Under the pieces are notes generated by a model. The model searched no databases and was not told the DNA's origin. It saw only the letters and a program-made list of their open reading frames with translations. 64,000 bases of DNA from Siphlonurus alternatus. Lineage: Eukaryota; Arthropoda; Insecta; Ephemeroptera; Siphlonuridae. Position numbers and translations under genes: made by a program. The stretch is from NCBI GenBank assembly GCA_949825025.1, contig OX463781.1:808501-872500 (forward strand). The letters are read 5' to 3'. This document shows positions 53,392 through 64,000 of the stretch, piece by piece; position 1 is the stretch's first letter; each line of letters starts with the position of its first letter.

Positions 53392-54002
53392 ATGATGTAT
53401 GTACTACTGCAATATGTTCAGATTGCTCAATGAGTTTAGTTCACTTCAGCGGCCGGCTTGTTGCATATATGATGTTGTAAAAAGTATAAAAGCTTTATTC
53501 TCTCTGATAAAAGTGCTGCTGTCTCGGTCTCTTCCACTGTCTCGAATCGAGTCACGCGGTACGCGGTACACGTATAGCGTACACATACCTAAAAGAATAT
53601 AGAGATATTGAGTCATACACATGAAGAAAATACATAATTTGTCCATATGGTCATACAGTTCCCATACATACCAAGCCGGCAGAGCGCCATGGGCCATGGA
53701 TGTTCCTCCACATACGAAAATCGTACACGGAGCCCGTATACGGAAAGTACGGAAACTTCGAATTGGCAACACTGTCACTGTGCATAAAATGTAAACAAAG
53801 CGTGTATGAAACAAATAACAGCTGACCCGTCACAGACAAATTTAAAATGTTTTTCTTAAAAATTGATGTGGAACTAGATTAAAAAATGGTATATTAAAGT
53901 GATCTAGAGCGTGCAATTGTACAGTATTAACTATAATCAGCATACTATGCATAATAATTGCATATGAGATATTACCAAAACACAAATAACTAAAGAAATA
54001 AA
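53392..54002. other. Upstream region between SNRNP35 and VARS2
   Basis: The two start codons are 967 bases apart and face away from each other. After the SINE-like piece, 53392-54002 contains no coding sequence; a moderate-GC patch lies at 53650-53770. No TATA box or defined factor site that I would defend. It may act as a shared promoter region. Confidence 0.4.
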
Positions 54003-54108
54003 ATGCACCGAAGCCGGCATGCAGTTCAGTTTTTCAGGTGTGGTTGCAGGTCGTTTTCAAATAGTAAAATTTCATTAACTACAGCAAACAACGATGCCAT
54101 TAAAAAAG
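54003..54108 (+). CDS. VARS2: VARS2 exon 1: mitochondrial presequence
   Basis: Encodes [20 protein letters not shown] then [15 protein letters not shown], with many R and S, no acidic residue until D31, a typical mitochondrial targeting peptide. It ends AAAAAAG|GTAAAA in phase 1, and the next exon starts AC ACA AGT, giving KK-DTSGEMP, which agrees with the conserved KKD(V/T)SG.MP region of VARS2. Too short to stand out by length; supported by phase and by the join. Confidence 0.8.
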
Positions 54109-57100
54109 GTAAAATGTGCTCTATAATTTTTATCTTATAGGATATACATGCGCAGATCTCAAGAACGAAATTTCAGAGGTCAATTTTAATAACACAGAAT
54201 GATGTGGAGGTCTGTAGTGCCATTATGCATATTAATAAATGCAATGCATACAGTATTGCCCATGTTAAATTAAAAATTTCGGGAGGGGGAGGGGTAGCAG
54301 AGTTTTCGCAACCCCTTCCCTCCGTTCTGGATCCGTGCCTGTACTGTATGCATATACTGTATTCTAAACACAATCTCCTTTGCAGCTTTAGGAAGTGTAG
54401 TAAAAATATTGCTGAAAGCAGTACTGAAAGCAGTATGCATACATACATGCGATGACTTATGTGCCAAAAGTTCCCATACGGTGCATTTTCTGTTTTGTCA
54501 ATAGTACAGTAAAAACTTGTTATTACGTAAAGTCAAGGGACAAAGAAAATGTTAGGTTTACCTTATACCAGTATCAATTTTTCCTATGCCATTATCCCAC
54601 CAATGCTAATTACTGTATTTTTTAGGGGACCGCGATCTCCTTTACTCGAAATAAATTTTCACCTTACAGCAAGTTATGTAATATAACGAGTTTTTACTGT
54701 ATACACATGACATAATAATAATCGTTGCAGTAGGAAATTGCAGTACAGTAACATAAGCACTCTCACGTTTTCAGACACAAGTGGAGAGATGCCGAGAGCC
54801 TACAATCCTCGGCAGGTTGAGGCTGACTGGTACGAATGGTGGGAGCGGCAGGGGATGTTCCGACCTCGCGACGATGGTCGCACGGTGTTCAGCTTGCTAC
54901 TACCACCCCCCAACGTGACTGGGACGCTCCACCTTGGACACGCCCTCACCTGCAGCGTCCAGGACGTCCTGGCTCGCTGGTGAGTCGACCTTGCGTCCTG
55001 AGTTAGCTTCCCAGTTCAATATTCATGTCCATTTTCAATGCTATTTGAACTTTTTTTTTTAAATACTGTATATTTGTAGTTTTATTAGTGAAAAAAAAAA
55101 GAATACAGTCCTACCAAGGCCAAAAGCCTTATGGGTGGGTGCTGATGTAAAAATTATCTTACATTATAGTGAGCTTTGCAGAAAATAAAATATGTACAGA
55201 AAAAATACAATATAAATTAACAATCAGCAAAAACATGCACAACTTGACAGCCAAGTTCATAATTCCCTTGTGGCTGGTGTATAACACAACAACATACGTA
55301 CAGTTGTATAAATTTGAATTAAAGGCAGTAGCCGAAACTCATTCAAACTGTTCTTAATAAATAAGCACTACTGTGTATTTATGTATTATGGCTTGTATCA
55401 TTGTATATTACCCCATCATGAAAAAATTTAAAAAAATATTTTGATTGCTGCATTAATAGAGACGATGACCCACTATAGCACGAGACAGGAAGGAGAGACA
55501 AGCCTGTCATTTGGTAGTGGGGGTGTGATGTCACAGTTAACAGCCAATCTCATAGTTGTTAACAGAGATGGCTCCAACCACCTGCACTATACACTTGTGT
55601 GAGCGCAAACATCACCTTGTTGACGTAGTAGTTAACAAAATAAATATTTTCTCTCTACAAATTTCACTGTTTTTACTAAGTTTCTCGATTAGTTTAGGTC
55701 AAAAATAGGTCATTGTAGCCCCGGATAGGTTCTTTAAGGATGAGTTTTTCTATTTCTCGGCCTCATATCAGAAGCTTACTCTCCCTCCACATGGGTCTCT
55801 ATGTAACTAGACTAGCCAGGTATCCTAGATCTCCCGTTCCTATGTTCCAACATTGGCCTGATGTCTAGAGTGGTGGAGGAAGCCTATATCTGGCACACGA
55901 ATGAAAAAAACACAGCCTCTGTAATGGTCTTGTGTTGCTGCATGAAATACGTAGCAGTAACTTGCATGGAAAACTTAATGCCTTCAAACAAAATGTAATT
56001 GAAATTTGTATTTGCGTTGCTAATTGTATGCAATAAAAAATTAAAATTAACATAGGACAAAATTAAAAGCTGGCAATAGTGGAGTTCTTCTTGTGAAATA
56101 TTGGCTACAGTACGTATTGAAATTAACGTCAATAGTAAAAGCTTCCCCTAGCTGTAAACCTTTCACAACCTGAGCTTCCAGCCTCTCCCTAATTTTTCTC
56201 TTTGATCCATGCCTTCAATGCTAATTTTACTACTAAAATCAATCATTCAGGCTACGTTTTTATATTCCAAGCAAAAAAACCTACGTGTATTTACTTCCCC
56301 CACCACTCCAAATATTTGACAATGTCGGGGATAGAATTGTGGCTTCTTCAAATATTGAAGGCTCATGCTCAAAAATGTTAACTGAACAGTGAAGAGAAGG
56401 AGTATCTAAGAATCAGCTGTAGAATAATAAAAACGTAGCCTTATTATTTTTATTATTTTTTTTTAAAATTAAACCACAATTGGATACTTATACTTACTTT
56501 AAGGGCCCGATCTAGTAGGAACGGCCATAATGAAAAAACAGTGTTTTCTATCAGTTCTGTAGGGTACAATATTTGCTTCACAAAAAATTAAAAAACATAA
56601 TTGAAAAGAGGAGACTGATATGTAATCCGCCAATGAATTTGTTTTTACACCACGACCACCAATTAATTTTTAATTAATGATTAAAAGTGGTAAAAGAGTG
56701 TCAACTTAACTTCATCATAACACTTGTAAAAAAAATAATTTCAACAATAGGGTCGAATAGCGGTCTAGAAAATGTTGTCGGCTTTAATATAGTGTACGCT
56801 GAAAGTGTTAATTTATGTTATTAAATTTACTGGAACTTATAGACTAGAGCTACTTTTTTGCAATTTCTGGTTCCTAAAATCACTGAATGCAGCGCCGTGC
56901 GGAATTGCAGAAATATGCGAAATACTGAACTACAAGTGCGGCCGAGAGAGAGAGGAGAAGGGAGAGCCGAGAGAGAACAATAAAAGAATTTACCTGCCTG
57001 CAGTCCTCCCGCTCTCAACCCTTTCTCAAACCTTATCTTGCTTTACCATCATCCACTCGCTCCGCAGTTCTATCTTTACTCCTTACATTTTGCTATTATG

Positions 57101-60100
57101 CTATTATGTACACTGAATTCAGATTTAGCTGGTCTCTACATAATAATGGAATATTACACTATAGGAACACCTCAAGGTTCATTATCACCTAGTATAGAGA
57201 AAATTGAAAATTACTTTGGGGCTTTCAAATCTTTGTTCACAGTATACTAAATTCTAACAGAACACAACTAATCAGTTATATAGCAGCGAGATGGCTCGCC
57301 GTCCAGTTCGTTGTGTAACAAAATAATTTTTTCATTTTCAAATCATGTAAAATAGTAAGAATACAATTTTTGTAATAAATTCAACTTGTATATCATTATC
57401 AGCATTTTATATAACAATGAATTAAAAACAAAAATATATTTATCGATATATATATATATTAAAACATATATCGAATATATGTTTTTAATTGTTTTTAATA
57501 AACAATTAAATAATAATTTATTTATAATATTAATTGCAAGATAAGATTAATTGACTAACACATTTTGTGACCCTTCCTCAATCATGACTCTTCCTAATCA
57601 TTTATACTGTCTTCATGTTATACTATAATATAAAAATAATGTCTTTGCAAAAAACATAAATATATCACATCTAAAAATAATTAAAATCTCAGATCACTGC
57701 TACTGTAATTTCTTATAATCGGAAAAGAAATAATAATTATTAGTAATTTATTGAACATAATATAAACATGATTGACAGCGGTTCATTTTCTGAGTCTCCG
57801 AATTTTCTCCTCCCCTAGCAGCAGGTGTTCGCAGGAGCACTTTACTCTATTGTGGTCTATAACAATGTCAGCGGATTAGTGACCGCTACCCATCTCAACA
57901 ATGACATTTTTATGGAAATAAAATTTTTATCTTCCTTATCGATCTCATCACGTATTCGCAAAAAAGTATTGATCTGGTTGTTTAAAGCTGTATAAAAATG
58001 AACTTGTCATTAAAAAGTAGACCAAAGTCATTTTTGTCCGAAGTTTCTGTGACATTTATTACCGAATACATAAATGAAAAAATGCGATGAAGAGCAGGTA
58101 GAGCCTGTTTTTCCTTTCGAGCTAAAAACCGCGTGGTTGCCTACATTTTGCCGCGTAAGGTGTTTTACCTCTACTAGATCGGGCCCTTAAAAACTAAGTT
58201 TTTGAAACATTGAATCTTCCAAAATCCTAACTTGAACATTTCCCGGGCTCATCGGAAACGGGAGCAGCTACGGCCTTAAAATCCATCTTGACATTTGCCT
58301 GTGAATGAAGAAAACGTGGAAACCTCAGCCAGGATGGACGTTACGAATTTCGTTAATGAACCGGAAGTACAATGGTCCAAAGACAAGGGAACCACTGAAC
58401 CACATAGTAGAAAAGTGCATGTTTACCCCTGGGTAAGAAATGTAATTTTGTAAAAAATGGTCACCCATCCAACTACTAACCACCCTTGGTTGGTTTTGCG
58501 ACTTTATTGCCCCCTGTTGTTTCAGGCACCGGATGAAGGGAGAGTCGGTGTTATGGGTGCCGGGCAGTGACCACGCCGGCATCGCCACTCAGGCCGTGGT
58601 GGAGCGGCATCTGGTGAGGTCAGGGCTCGGCACGCGCCAGGAGTTGGGGCGAGAACGGTTCGTGGAGGAGGTGTGGAGGTGGCGCGGAGAGAAGGGAGGC
58701 GCCATCACACAGCAGCTGCGACAACTGGGGTCTTCTCTCGACTGGAGCAGGGAGTTCTTCACTCTAGACCAGGTAAAACATTGACAGCTTCAATGATACA
58801 GCGATGTTCTAGTGAAAGCAGGCAACAAAAAAGCATTGTAATTGACCGTTCAAAGTTCAACTCTTCCTTCCGTCTTTATCACAGCACTCGGCCAGTGTTA
58901 CATTTATCAAAATTGTACGTCCACTTACGCCTGGCTTGGCCTATCTCCTCCCTCTGTGTTCCCAAAAAATCTAACATTCTGAAAAGAAAGAGATAGGCTG
59001 AGCAAGGCATCGGAAGAAATGCATTTTTGAAAAACAAGAGAGCAGTCGAGCGCTGTGGTAAGACTGAAGGAAGAGTTGAACTTTGTACCTTCTATTACAA
59101 TGCTCTTTGTTGCCTGGTTTTACTAGAAAATCTTTGGAGACAAACTAAACCTCCCATCAAACATAAGTGCCCCCGCAGCCTATGAAGTTGCGTAAAATCA
59201 AGCAATGTTGCCACATAGTGCAGCGCCGCTATTGTTCTGCTCCAGCTGTGCCACCAAAATTGCAACGTCACACCTTTTTCATTGATTTGTGGCATTGTTT
59301 GATGTGACCTTTAGCTTGACAATCGGTATACCCCCCCCCTTTCATATACCCCTACCTTTTTTACTGGGATTATAACAAGATGCTGATTTGCAATGGATAA
59401 CCTGCATATATTTTTTTTTTTTGCAGAAATGATTTGAGGGTGCAAAGTTATGCCCCTGTCATTTTTTTTTCAGATCTTTAGAGCCTGAAATTATTTTTAA
59501 AATATTATTGGATGTACAGTGAGAGGCATTACTTCTTAATGAAAGGATTAAACCTAAAAGGGGCGTGAGTTCAAAACCGATCTCGTCAAAACTTTTTAGC
59601 AATACTTCCTATTATAGCCTCTAAAAATCAGACAAAATTCGGAGTAAAATAATGTGATGCCCTTTATTCTTTCTGCAATAATAAAAAAAAAAACAAAAAA
59701 CATGGAGGTTGTCCATTGTGAAAAAGTTCACAGTTTAGCGTATTTAAAAATTTCACCAAATCTTTAAATGGACTGCTAAATGTTACTCACAAATAAAACA
59801 GGAATCGAGTGCTGTCCTCTGCTATTAACTTTGTAAGAAATGCAATTACCTCTGCTGTTAAATAAATGCTTAAAACTAATCTTCAAACCAACTATTCTCT
59901 TTAATCTTTACTGTCACCTACAGTAATTTCAAATCTGAAACTTTTTATTTATTTATTTTTATGTTTTGTTATTTCACCGGATCCATTAATAAATTACATA
60001 ATTATACAAGATGCACAATGCAGGGTTGGGGATAACATACAAAGCATCATTAGACACTATTTATTCACAATATGTGGCAATATGACCAGATTATCAAGAT

Positions 60101-61153
60101 AATTATGTCCATCTCAAATATATAATAAACTTTAATTTTTTAGAAATTTAGGAAACACTCTCTTGGTTCACAACATCATACTTGGAATTAAATACTTTGA
60201 AAATTAACTAACTTTTAAGAATACAGTACAGTACTTATAGTTTTCTAAATTTAAATGACATATTTCTTTAAGTTGCAAAGTAATTTTTCATAAAAAATCA
60301 ATCCCCTATTCTTTTCTCAGTTCTTACCAGAGATACAACAAGTAATGTGCTAGTTTCTGAGTCCTACGTTCAATAACATTAGTTCTCCAAGTTTATGTAC
60401 GGATTATGATCACCAGCACCAAAGCCACGCGGTGCGGGAGGCGTTTGTTCGACTGTATGACGCTGGGCTGGTGTACCGCGCCTCCGCCCTCGTCAGCTGG
60501 TCCTGCGCCCTCCGCTCGGCCATCGCAGACATCGAGGTGGAGTGGAGGGAGCTGGCGGGACCGACCTTGCTGCAAGTGCCGGGCCACGACAAGCCCGTAA
60601 CGTTCGGAGTGCTGACCCACGTGGCCCTGCCCCTCTCTTCTGGAGGTGCGTTTATATCAAAGACGTTAATATGAAAAGTAAAAACTTGTTATTACATGGA
60701 CCCAGGAAATTAGATTTACCTTATATTGAGTCTTTCCATGCAATGCTAATGTATTTTTTACAGAACCACAATCTCCTTTACTCAAAATCAAGTTTTGTCT
60801 AACATCAAACTGCGTAATACTGAGTCACTTCTGTAATGAATTTTGGGAGTCTTCGATATATGTATTTATAATACTTTGTTTTTAAATTTTCAAGTTAGAG
60901 AAATTACAGTACTGTTAGAAAAGGAGAAAGTAAGTTGTTTTTAAATTATTATTATTTATTATTAAATTGCCTCATTGAATTACCTACTTTAATGCAGAAG
61001 AAACAAACAAAAAAGAGACAAGACCCATAAAAAACATAAATTATCAAAAGTGAATTGTATGATACATTCAGATCATCAGGTCATAAAATTTATAGCCAAA
61101 ATTACTCGGCTTGGTGTGGCCAGTCCACAGCAAGCTTGAGTTTTATATATGTA

Positions 61154-61197
<44 letters not shown>

Positions 61198-63432
61198 GTT
61201 TGGTAACAAATATAAATAAGGATACGATTTTATAAGGATAAATATAATATTAATTAATATAATCAAATTATAATTGAAAATAATTTTATAACAGTCAAGC
61301 TTTCTGTGGCCCCTCTGAATATAGCATTTAACATATTTTCATAATTTATTATTTTATGGGTACTGTCTGTCCTTTTCTTTCGTTAAAAATTAAGCAGACA
61401 ATTTTTCATATTAAATAATCATTAAATTACTGCTACACTAGCCGTCAGATTTAACTGGCTCATGGTCGGAAGCGCTTGGGAGTCATTCGGCTCGGCTCGG
61501 CCAGTGATGTCCTTCGTTACAAACCGGCTACCAATGACTACAAACAAGACAAAAGCCAAGTTAAATGTGACGGCTAGTGTAGCTTTAAATATCACATCAC
61601 ATTATTGACCCGTTTGTGATCTGATGGGGGTGATCCCTCCAGTCAACCCTCTAGTCAAGCAAATTTTACACCTCCCCCGAAGCCAGACTCTACCCTTATG
61701 CTCTTCTCGTTGTTCAGACGGAGAGCTGGTGGTGGCCACGACTCGTGTGGAGACAATGCTGGGAGACGTTGCGGTGGCCGTGCACCCTGCGGACGAGAGA
61801 TACTCCGCCCTGATTGGCCAGCGAGTGAACCACCCCCTGCGAGAGGGCGTGTCCCTGCCAATCATCGCAGACGACTTCGTAGATCCACAGTTCGGCACAG
61901 GTGAGACAACCTGACAAAATTAGATGAAGTTTCAGTTTCAAATATAACCAGCTTCTGGTTCACTGCAAAGAGCTGTGAAGTGCAAATTCTTATTTGTAAG
62001 AATTGTAACATTTTCTAAATTTTGATTTTTTTTTAATAATTTTTTTATAAAAAATTGATATTGTTTTTTCATTCTATATGTATGAAGGTCAGTAATGTTC
62101 CTTTTTTCAGTCATATTTAATTATATTATATGTGGTCACAATAACCCAGCTGGTATTTAATGTGAATAAATAAAATAATATTAATTGGGAATGAGCAAGA
62201 ATTGGGAATGAGGTTTTAGTTTGAAAGATGGCTAGAGAGAAGCGTAGGTTTCAGCTACAACCCCACGTAGTCCCAGCCTAAATCACAAACAAGGTCTGTC
62301 ACTAAATCTGACTCTCGGCAGGTGTGGTGAAGATCACGCCGGCACACGATGCCATGGACCACGAGGTGGGCAAGCGGCACGGACTTGAGACCCTCTGTGT
62401 CTTCACCGAAGAAGGACTCATTGCATCGGAATGGACTGAGTTTGCGGTGAGTGAAACCCGCTCTTCTTTCTTTTTACATGTATGGGTACACATTTATGAG
62501 TTTGGAGCTCCACACAGCTAGGGTAAGAGTAAGGAAGGGATGGTGACCACGGCCTGTTACACGTTCCAGCATTCACTGAGGTGAGACTGAGGGAACCGTG
62601 GAAAACCTCAGTCAGGATGGACACCTCTACTTGTTATCAATAGACGAAAGTGATGTCCAAAGCCTGAGGCACAAAAGTGCATCACTTTTTCAAGTTACGT
62701 TAGTCGCGAACCTAGTGGTGTGGAATTTGACGAATTTTTTTTTTTTTTAGCTTCTTGAACTATGTGAGGTCCCATCAGATGATTAGCATATTGTAAAACC
62801 ATGTAAATGATCTGACAGCAGTCCCAGCATGATTGACAATGCTGTAAGTAGTTGTGACATATACCTTAGAGAAGAACAGTATTAAATAATATTTCAACTT
62901 CATAAGTACTTACTTGCTTCAGTTACTCTTTTTGCCTTCTTCAATCTCTATTGCACATTTATTTTTAAATTAATATATTTCAATCTCATATCTTTTTATC
63001 ATGAGTTTACAGATTTTAATAAGAAAACAAATACATTTGTAAATTTCCATGGTTGATAAATTGTCATTTATCTCTTATCCAGTATATCATCGTCTCAGAA
63101 TAAAATTGTTGCACAAACCACAATGTTTTGTTTCAATAATAGGCCTTATGCTACATGTACATAAGGTGTGTAATCACCTCCAAAGCTATGGTTTTGTCCA
63201 TACAAATTTGTCTCTTCAAGAAAATTGCCACAAATTTCTTACTAATGATCTCAAATTATCACAAATTGTCTCCATTTTCTCAGGGTCTTCCGAGGTTTGA
63301 GGCGCGTGAGCGGATGACGGCGCGGCTGGCACAGCTGGGGGCGTTGAGGGGCAGCTCGCCACTCACCACTGCGAGGGTGCCACTCTGCAGTCGCTCGGGA
63401 GATGTCGTGGAGCTGTTGCTGAGGCCACAGTG
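54003..63432 (+). CDS. VARS2: Mitochondrial valyl-tRNA synthetase, 5' seven exons (partial at right edge)
   Basis: Exons: 54003-54108, 54775-54979, 58526-58772, 60417-60645, 61718-61900, 62322-62446, 63284-63432, continuing beyond the window; 414 codons plus two bases. All introns are GT-AG with matching phases. It charges mitochondrial tRNA-Val with valine. Marks: an R/S-rich presequence; [16 protein letters not shown] with the class I HIGH-type motif HLGH at about 88-91; [41 protein letters not shown]; the editing domain with [18 protein letters not shown] and [17 protein letters not shown]; then [10 protein letters not shown]. The sequence [19 protein letters not shown] and CALRSAI.DIEVEW resemble vertebrate VARS2 more than cytosolic VARS1. 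The editing motif has V where TTRPET is usual. KMSKS and the anticodon-binding domain lie outside. Introns hold many MITEs. Confidence 0.92.
54507..54699. mobile_element. Tc1/mariner-type MITE with TA target duplication
   Basis: CAGTAAAAACTTGTTATTAC at the left and ATAACGAGTTTTTACTG at the right, bordered by TA on both sides (54505-54506, 54700-54701). A degraded relative lies at about 60672-60835 in a later intron. Confidence 0.78.
54980..56498. other. VARS2 intron 2, proximal part
   Basis: No exon or RNA gene found. Contains GTCCTACCAAGGCCAAAAGC near 55107 and other moderate-GC patches (55490-55870) without a clear family. Confidence 0.4.
56499..58190. mobile_element. 1.7-kb TTAA-bounded transposon with short terminal repeats
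   Basis: Left end TTAAGGGCCCGATCTAGTAG and right end CTACTAGATCGGGCCCTTAA, a 20-bp perfect inverted repeat that includes TTAA. Unlike the hairpin families it has a non-palindromic interior of about 1.65 kb; I find no transposase in it. It is a possible deletion derivative of a piggyBac-type or other TTAA-targeting transposon. It lies in VARS2 intron 2. Confidence 0.82.
58230..58510 (-). mobile_element. 5S-derived SINE, diverged copy
   Basis: On the minus strand the head has GTTAGTAGTTGGATGGGTGACCATT (about 58460-58485), followed by the common body (plus-strand AACCTCAGCCAGGATGGACG near 58320). It lies between the TTAA transposon and VARS2 exon 3. Confidence 0.6.
58803..59132. mobile_element. 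Hairpin element, GATGTTCTAGTAAAAGC family, second copy
   Basis: GATGTTCTAGTGAAAGCAGG at the left; CCTGGTTTTACTAGAAAATC at the right; arms share TTCAACTCTTCCTTC / GAAGGAAGAGTTGAAC and GCTTGGCCTATCTCC / GATAGGCTGAGCAAGG. It lies in VARS2 intron 3. Confidence 0.75.
59395..59730. mobile_element. Degraded GAGTATCGACC-family foldback element
   Basis: Carries GCAGAAATGATTTGAGGGTG and CAAAGTTATGCCCCTGTCAT at the left; the right arm is TTCTTTCTGCAATAATAAAA with GGAGGTTGTCCATT. The rest of VARS2 intron 3 (59731-60416) is AT-rich with nothing recognised. Confidence 0.55.
61161..61195. repeat. Poly(A) tract
   Basis: About 35 consecutive A in VARS2 intron 4, possibly the tail of a retroposon whose body (60900-61160) I do not recognise. 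Confidence 0.7.
61433..61582. mobile_element. 150-bp hairpin MITE
   Basis: CTACACTAGCCGTCAGATTT at the left, AAATGTGACGGCTAGTGTAG at the right, with inner pairing AACTGGC / CCAAGTT. Target duplication not evident. It ends about 135 bases before VARS2 exon 5. Confidence 0.75.
62521..62710 (-). mobile_element. SINE body fragment (family with 5S head)
   Basis: GGATGGTGACCACGGCCTGT (near-match), GGGAACCGTGGAAAACCTCA, GTCAGGATGGACACCTCTAC and AAAGTGATGTCCAAAGCCTG match the body of the SINE at 720-1105; the 5S head is lacking. It lies in VARS2 intron 6. Confidence 0.75.
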
Positions 63433-63526
63433 GTGAGTCCATTTCTCTGATAAGTGAGTCGCTTATGGAGAAATTTTCCCCGCCGGGAAATCTCTACAGT
63501 ATTGAAAATTTTTCTCACTATTTGTA

Positions 63527-63888
63527 TTAAAGGAGGGGAACCGCTTCAGCTTTTATATTTTTAATGTTTTATAAATAATGTCAAATTTACTTGTGCACCA
63601 AAAAAATAGTCACCACCCTCCTCCTTCTACCAGTTCAGCAGTTGATTTTCAAAAAGCGCGCCGAAGAAAATTGGGGCTTATGACGTCAAGCGCCATGATT
63701 GGTCAAGCGCAACCAATCGTTGATCTTGACGTCATAAGCCCCAATTTTCTTTGGCGCGCTTTTTGAAAGTCAACTGCTGAACTGGTGGAAGGTGGAGGGT
63801 GGTGACTATTTTTTTGGTGCACAAGTAAATTTGACATTATTTATAAAACATTAAAAATATAAAAGCTGAAGCGGTTCCCCTCCTTTAA
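63527..63888. mobile_element. TTAA-bounded 362-bp palindrome
   Basis: TTAAAGGAGGGGAACCGCTT at the left and AAGCGGTTCCCCTCCTTTAA at the right; arms about 170 bp with few mismatches (GCGCGCCGAAGAAAATTGGG against its complement); the loop carries GATTGGTCAAGCGCAACCAATC. Located after VARS2 exon 7. Confidence 0.9.
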
Positions 63889-64000
63889 GAAAAGTCTTCT
63901 GCTCGTTGTTAGTAAACAAAGTATTGTTGGGTAATGTCTGTCGCGTGAAAGGAAAAACATTGAACGGTTGTTGATTTACATGTTAACTTATGGAAAATTG
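63889..64000. mobile_element. hAT-like MITE, third copy, cut by window edge
   Basis: AAAAGTCTTCTGCTCGTTGT, then the body seen at 23872-24154 and 44453-44737 (GTTGTTGATTTACATGTTAA). It starts immediately next to the TTAA of the preceding palindrome. Confidence 0.8.

Noticed and set aside
53446..53814. 122-codon minus-strand frame between SNRNP35 and VARS2
   Set aside because: No family resemblance; lies in the presumed promoter region and overlaps other chance frames.
56805..57250. Frames inside the TTAA transposon, tested as a transposase remnant
   Set aside because: No DDE-type motif or similarity seen; short and unconnected.

Overview
The window is nuclear DNA of an animal, most probably an arthropod (perhaps a crustacean; this is inferred from gene content and style and not proven). 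It is very AT-rich. Short exons with GT-AG introns sit in kilobases of AT-rich, transposon-filled DNA. The exons stand out by higher GC content, conserved protein motifs and matching splice phases. There are no prokaryotic signals, no CRISPR and no operons.

Layout. (1) 1-650: the last exon of a gene entering from the left, encoding a C-terminal membrane anchor, followed by a poly(A) signal. (2) 0.7-4.6 kb: a 3.9-kb repeat unit that recurs as two head-to-tail truncated copies at 17.7-23.2 kb. (3) 6.7-15.3 kb and 25.4-34.5 kb: two paralogous 8-exon genes for secreted coiled-coil C-type lectins, predicted at 609 and 455 residues, with every splice phase closing. Their last two (lectin-domain) exons and surrounding introns lie in a recently duplicated 4-5-kb block that is almost identical in noncoding DNA. 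The exon differences are mostly amino-acid replacements. (4) 38.2-47.6 kb: a 5-exon XK-related (XKR) multipass membrane protein gene. (5) 52.5-53.0 kb, minus strand: an intronless gene for the U11/U12 snRNP 35K protein (SNRNP35) of the minor spliceosome. (6) 54.0 kb to beyond the right edge: VARS2, mitochondrial valyl-tRNA synthetase, with seven exons visible. It includes a 35-codon mitochondrial presequence exon that lies head-to-head with SNRNP35.

The rest is dominated by non-autonomous DNA transposons. Many are long snapback palindromes, several families of which end in TTAA. Four hAT-like families show 8-bp target duplications, several as nested insertions. A 1.5-kb element has its empty site preserved in the paralogous block. 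There are also SINEs with a 5S-rRNA-like head, tRNA-like SINE heads, LINE 3' remnants, a 28S rRNA fragment inside a lectin intron, and several microsatellites.

The protein genes do not form one pathway. The two lectins are a local tandem family and probably extracellular recognition proteins. SNRNP35 and VARS2 are housekeeping genes sharing an upstream region of less than 1 kb. XKR is an unrelated membrane protein. Identifications rest on remembered family features; no database search was possible.
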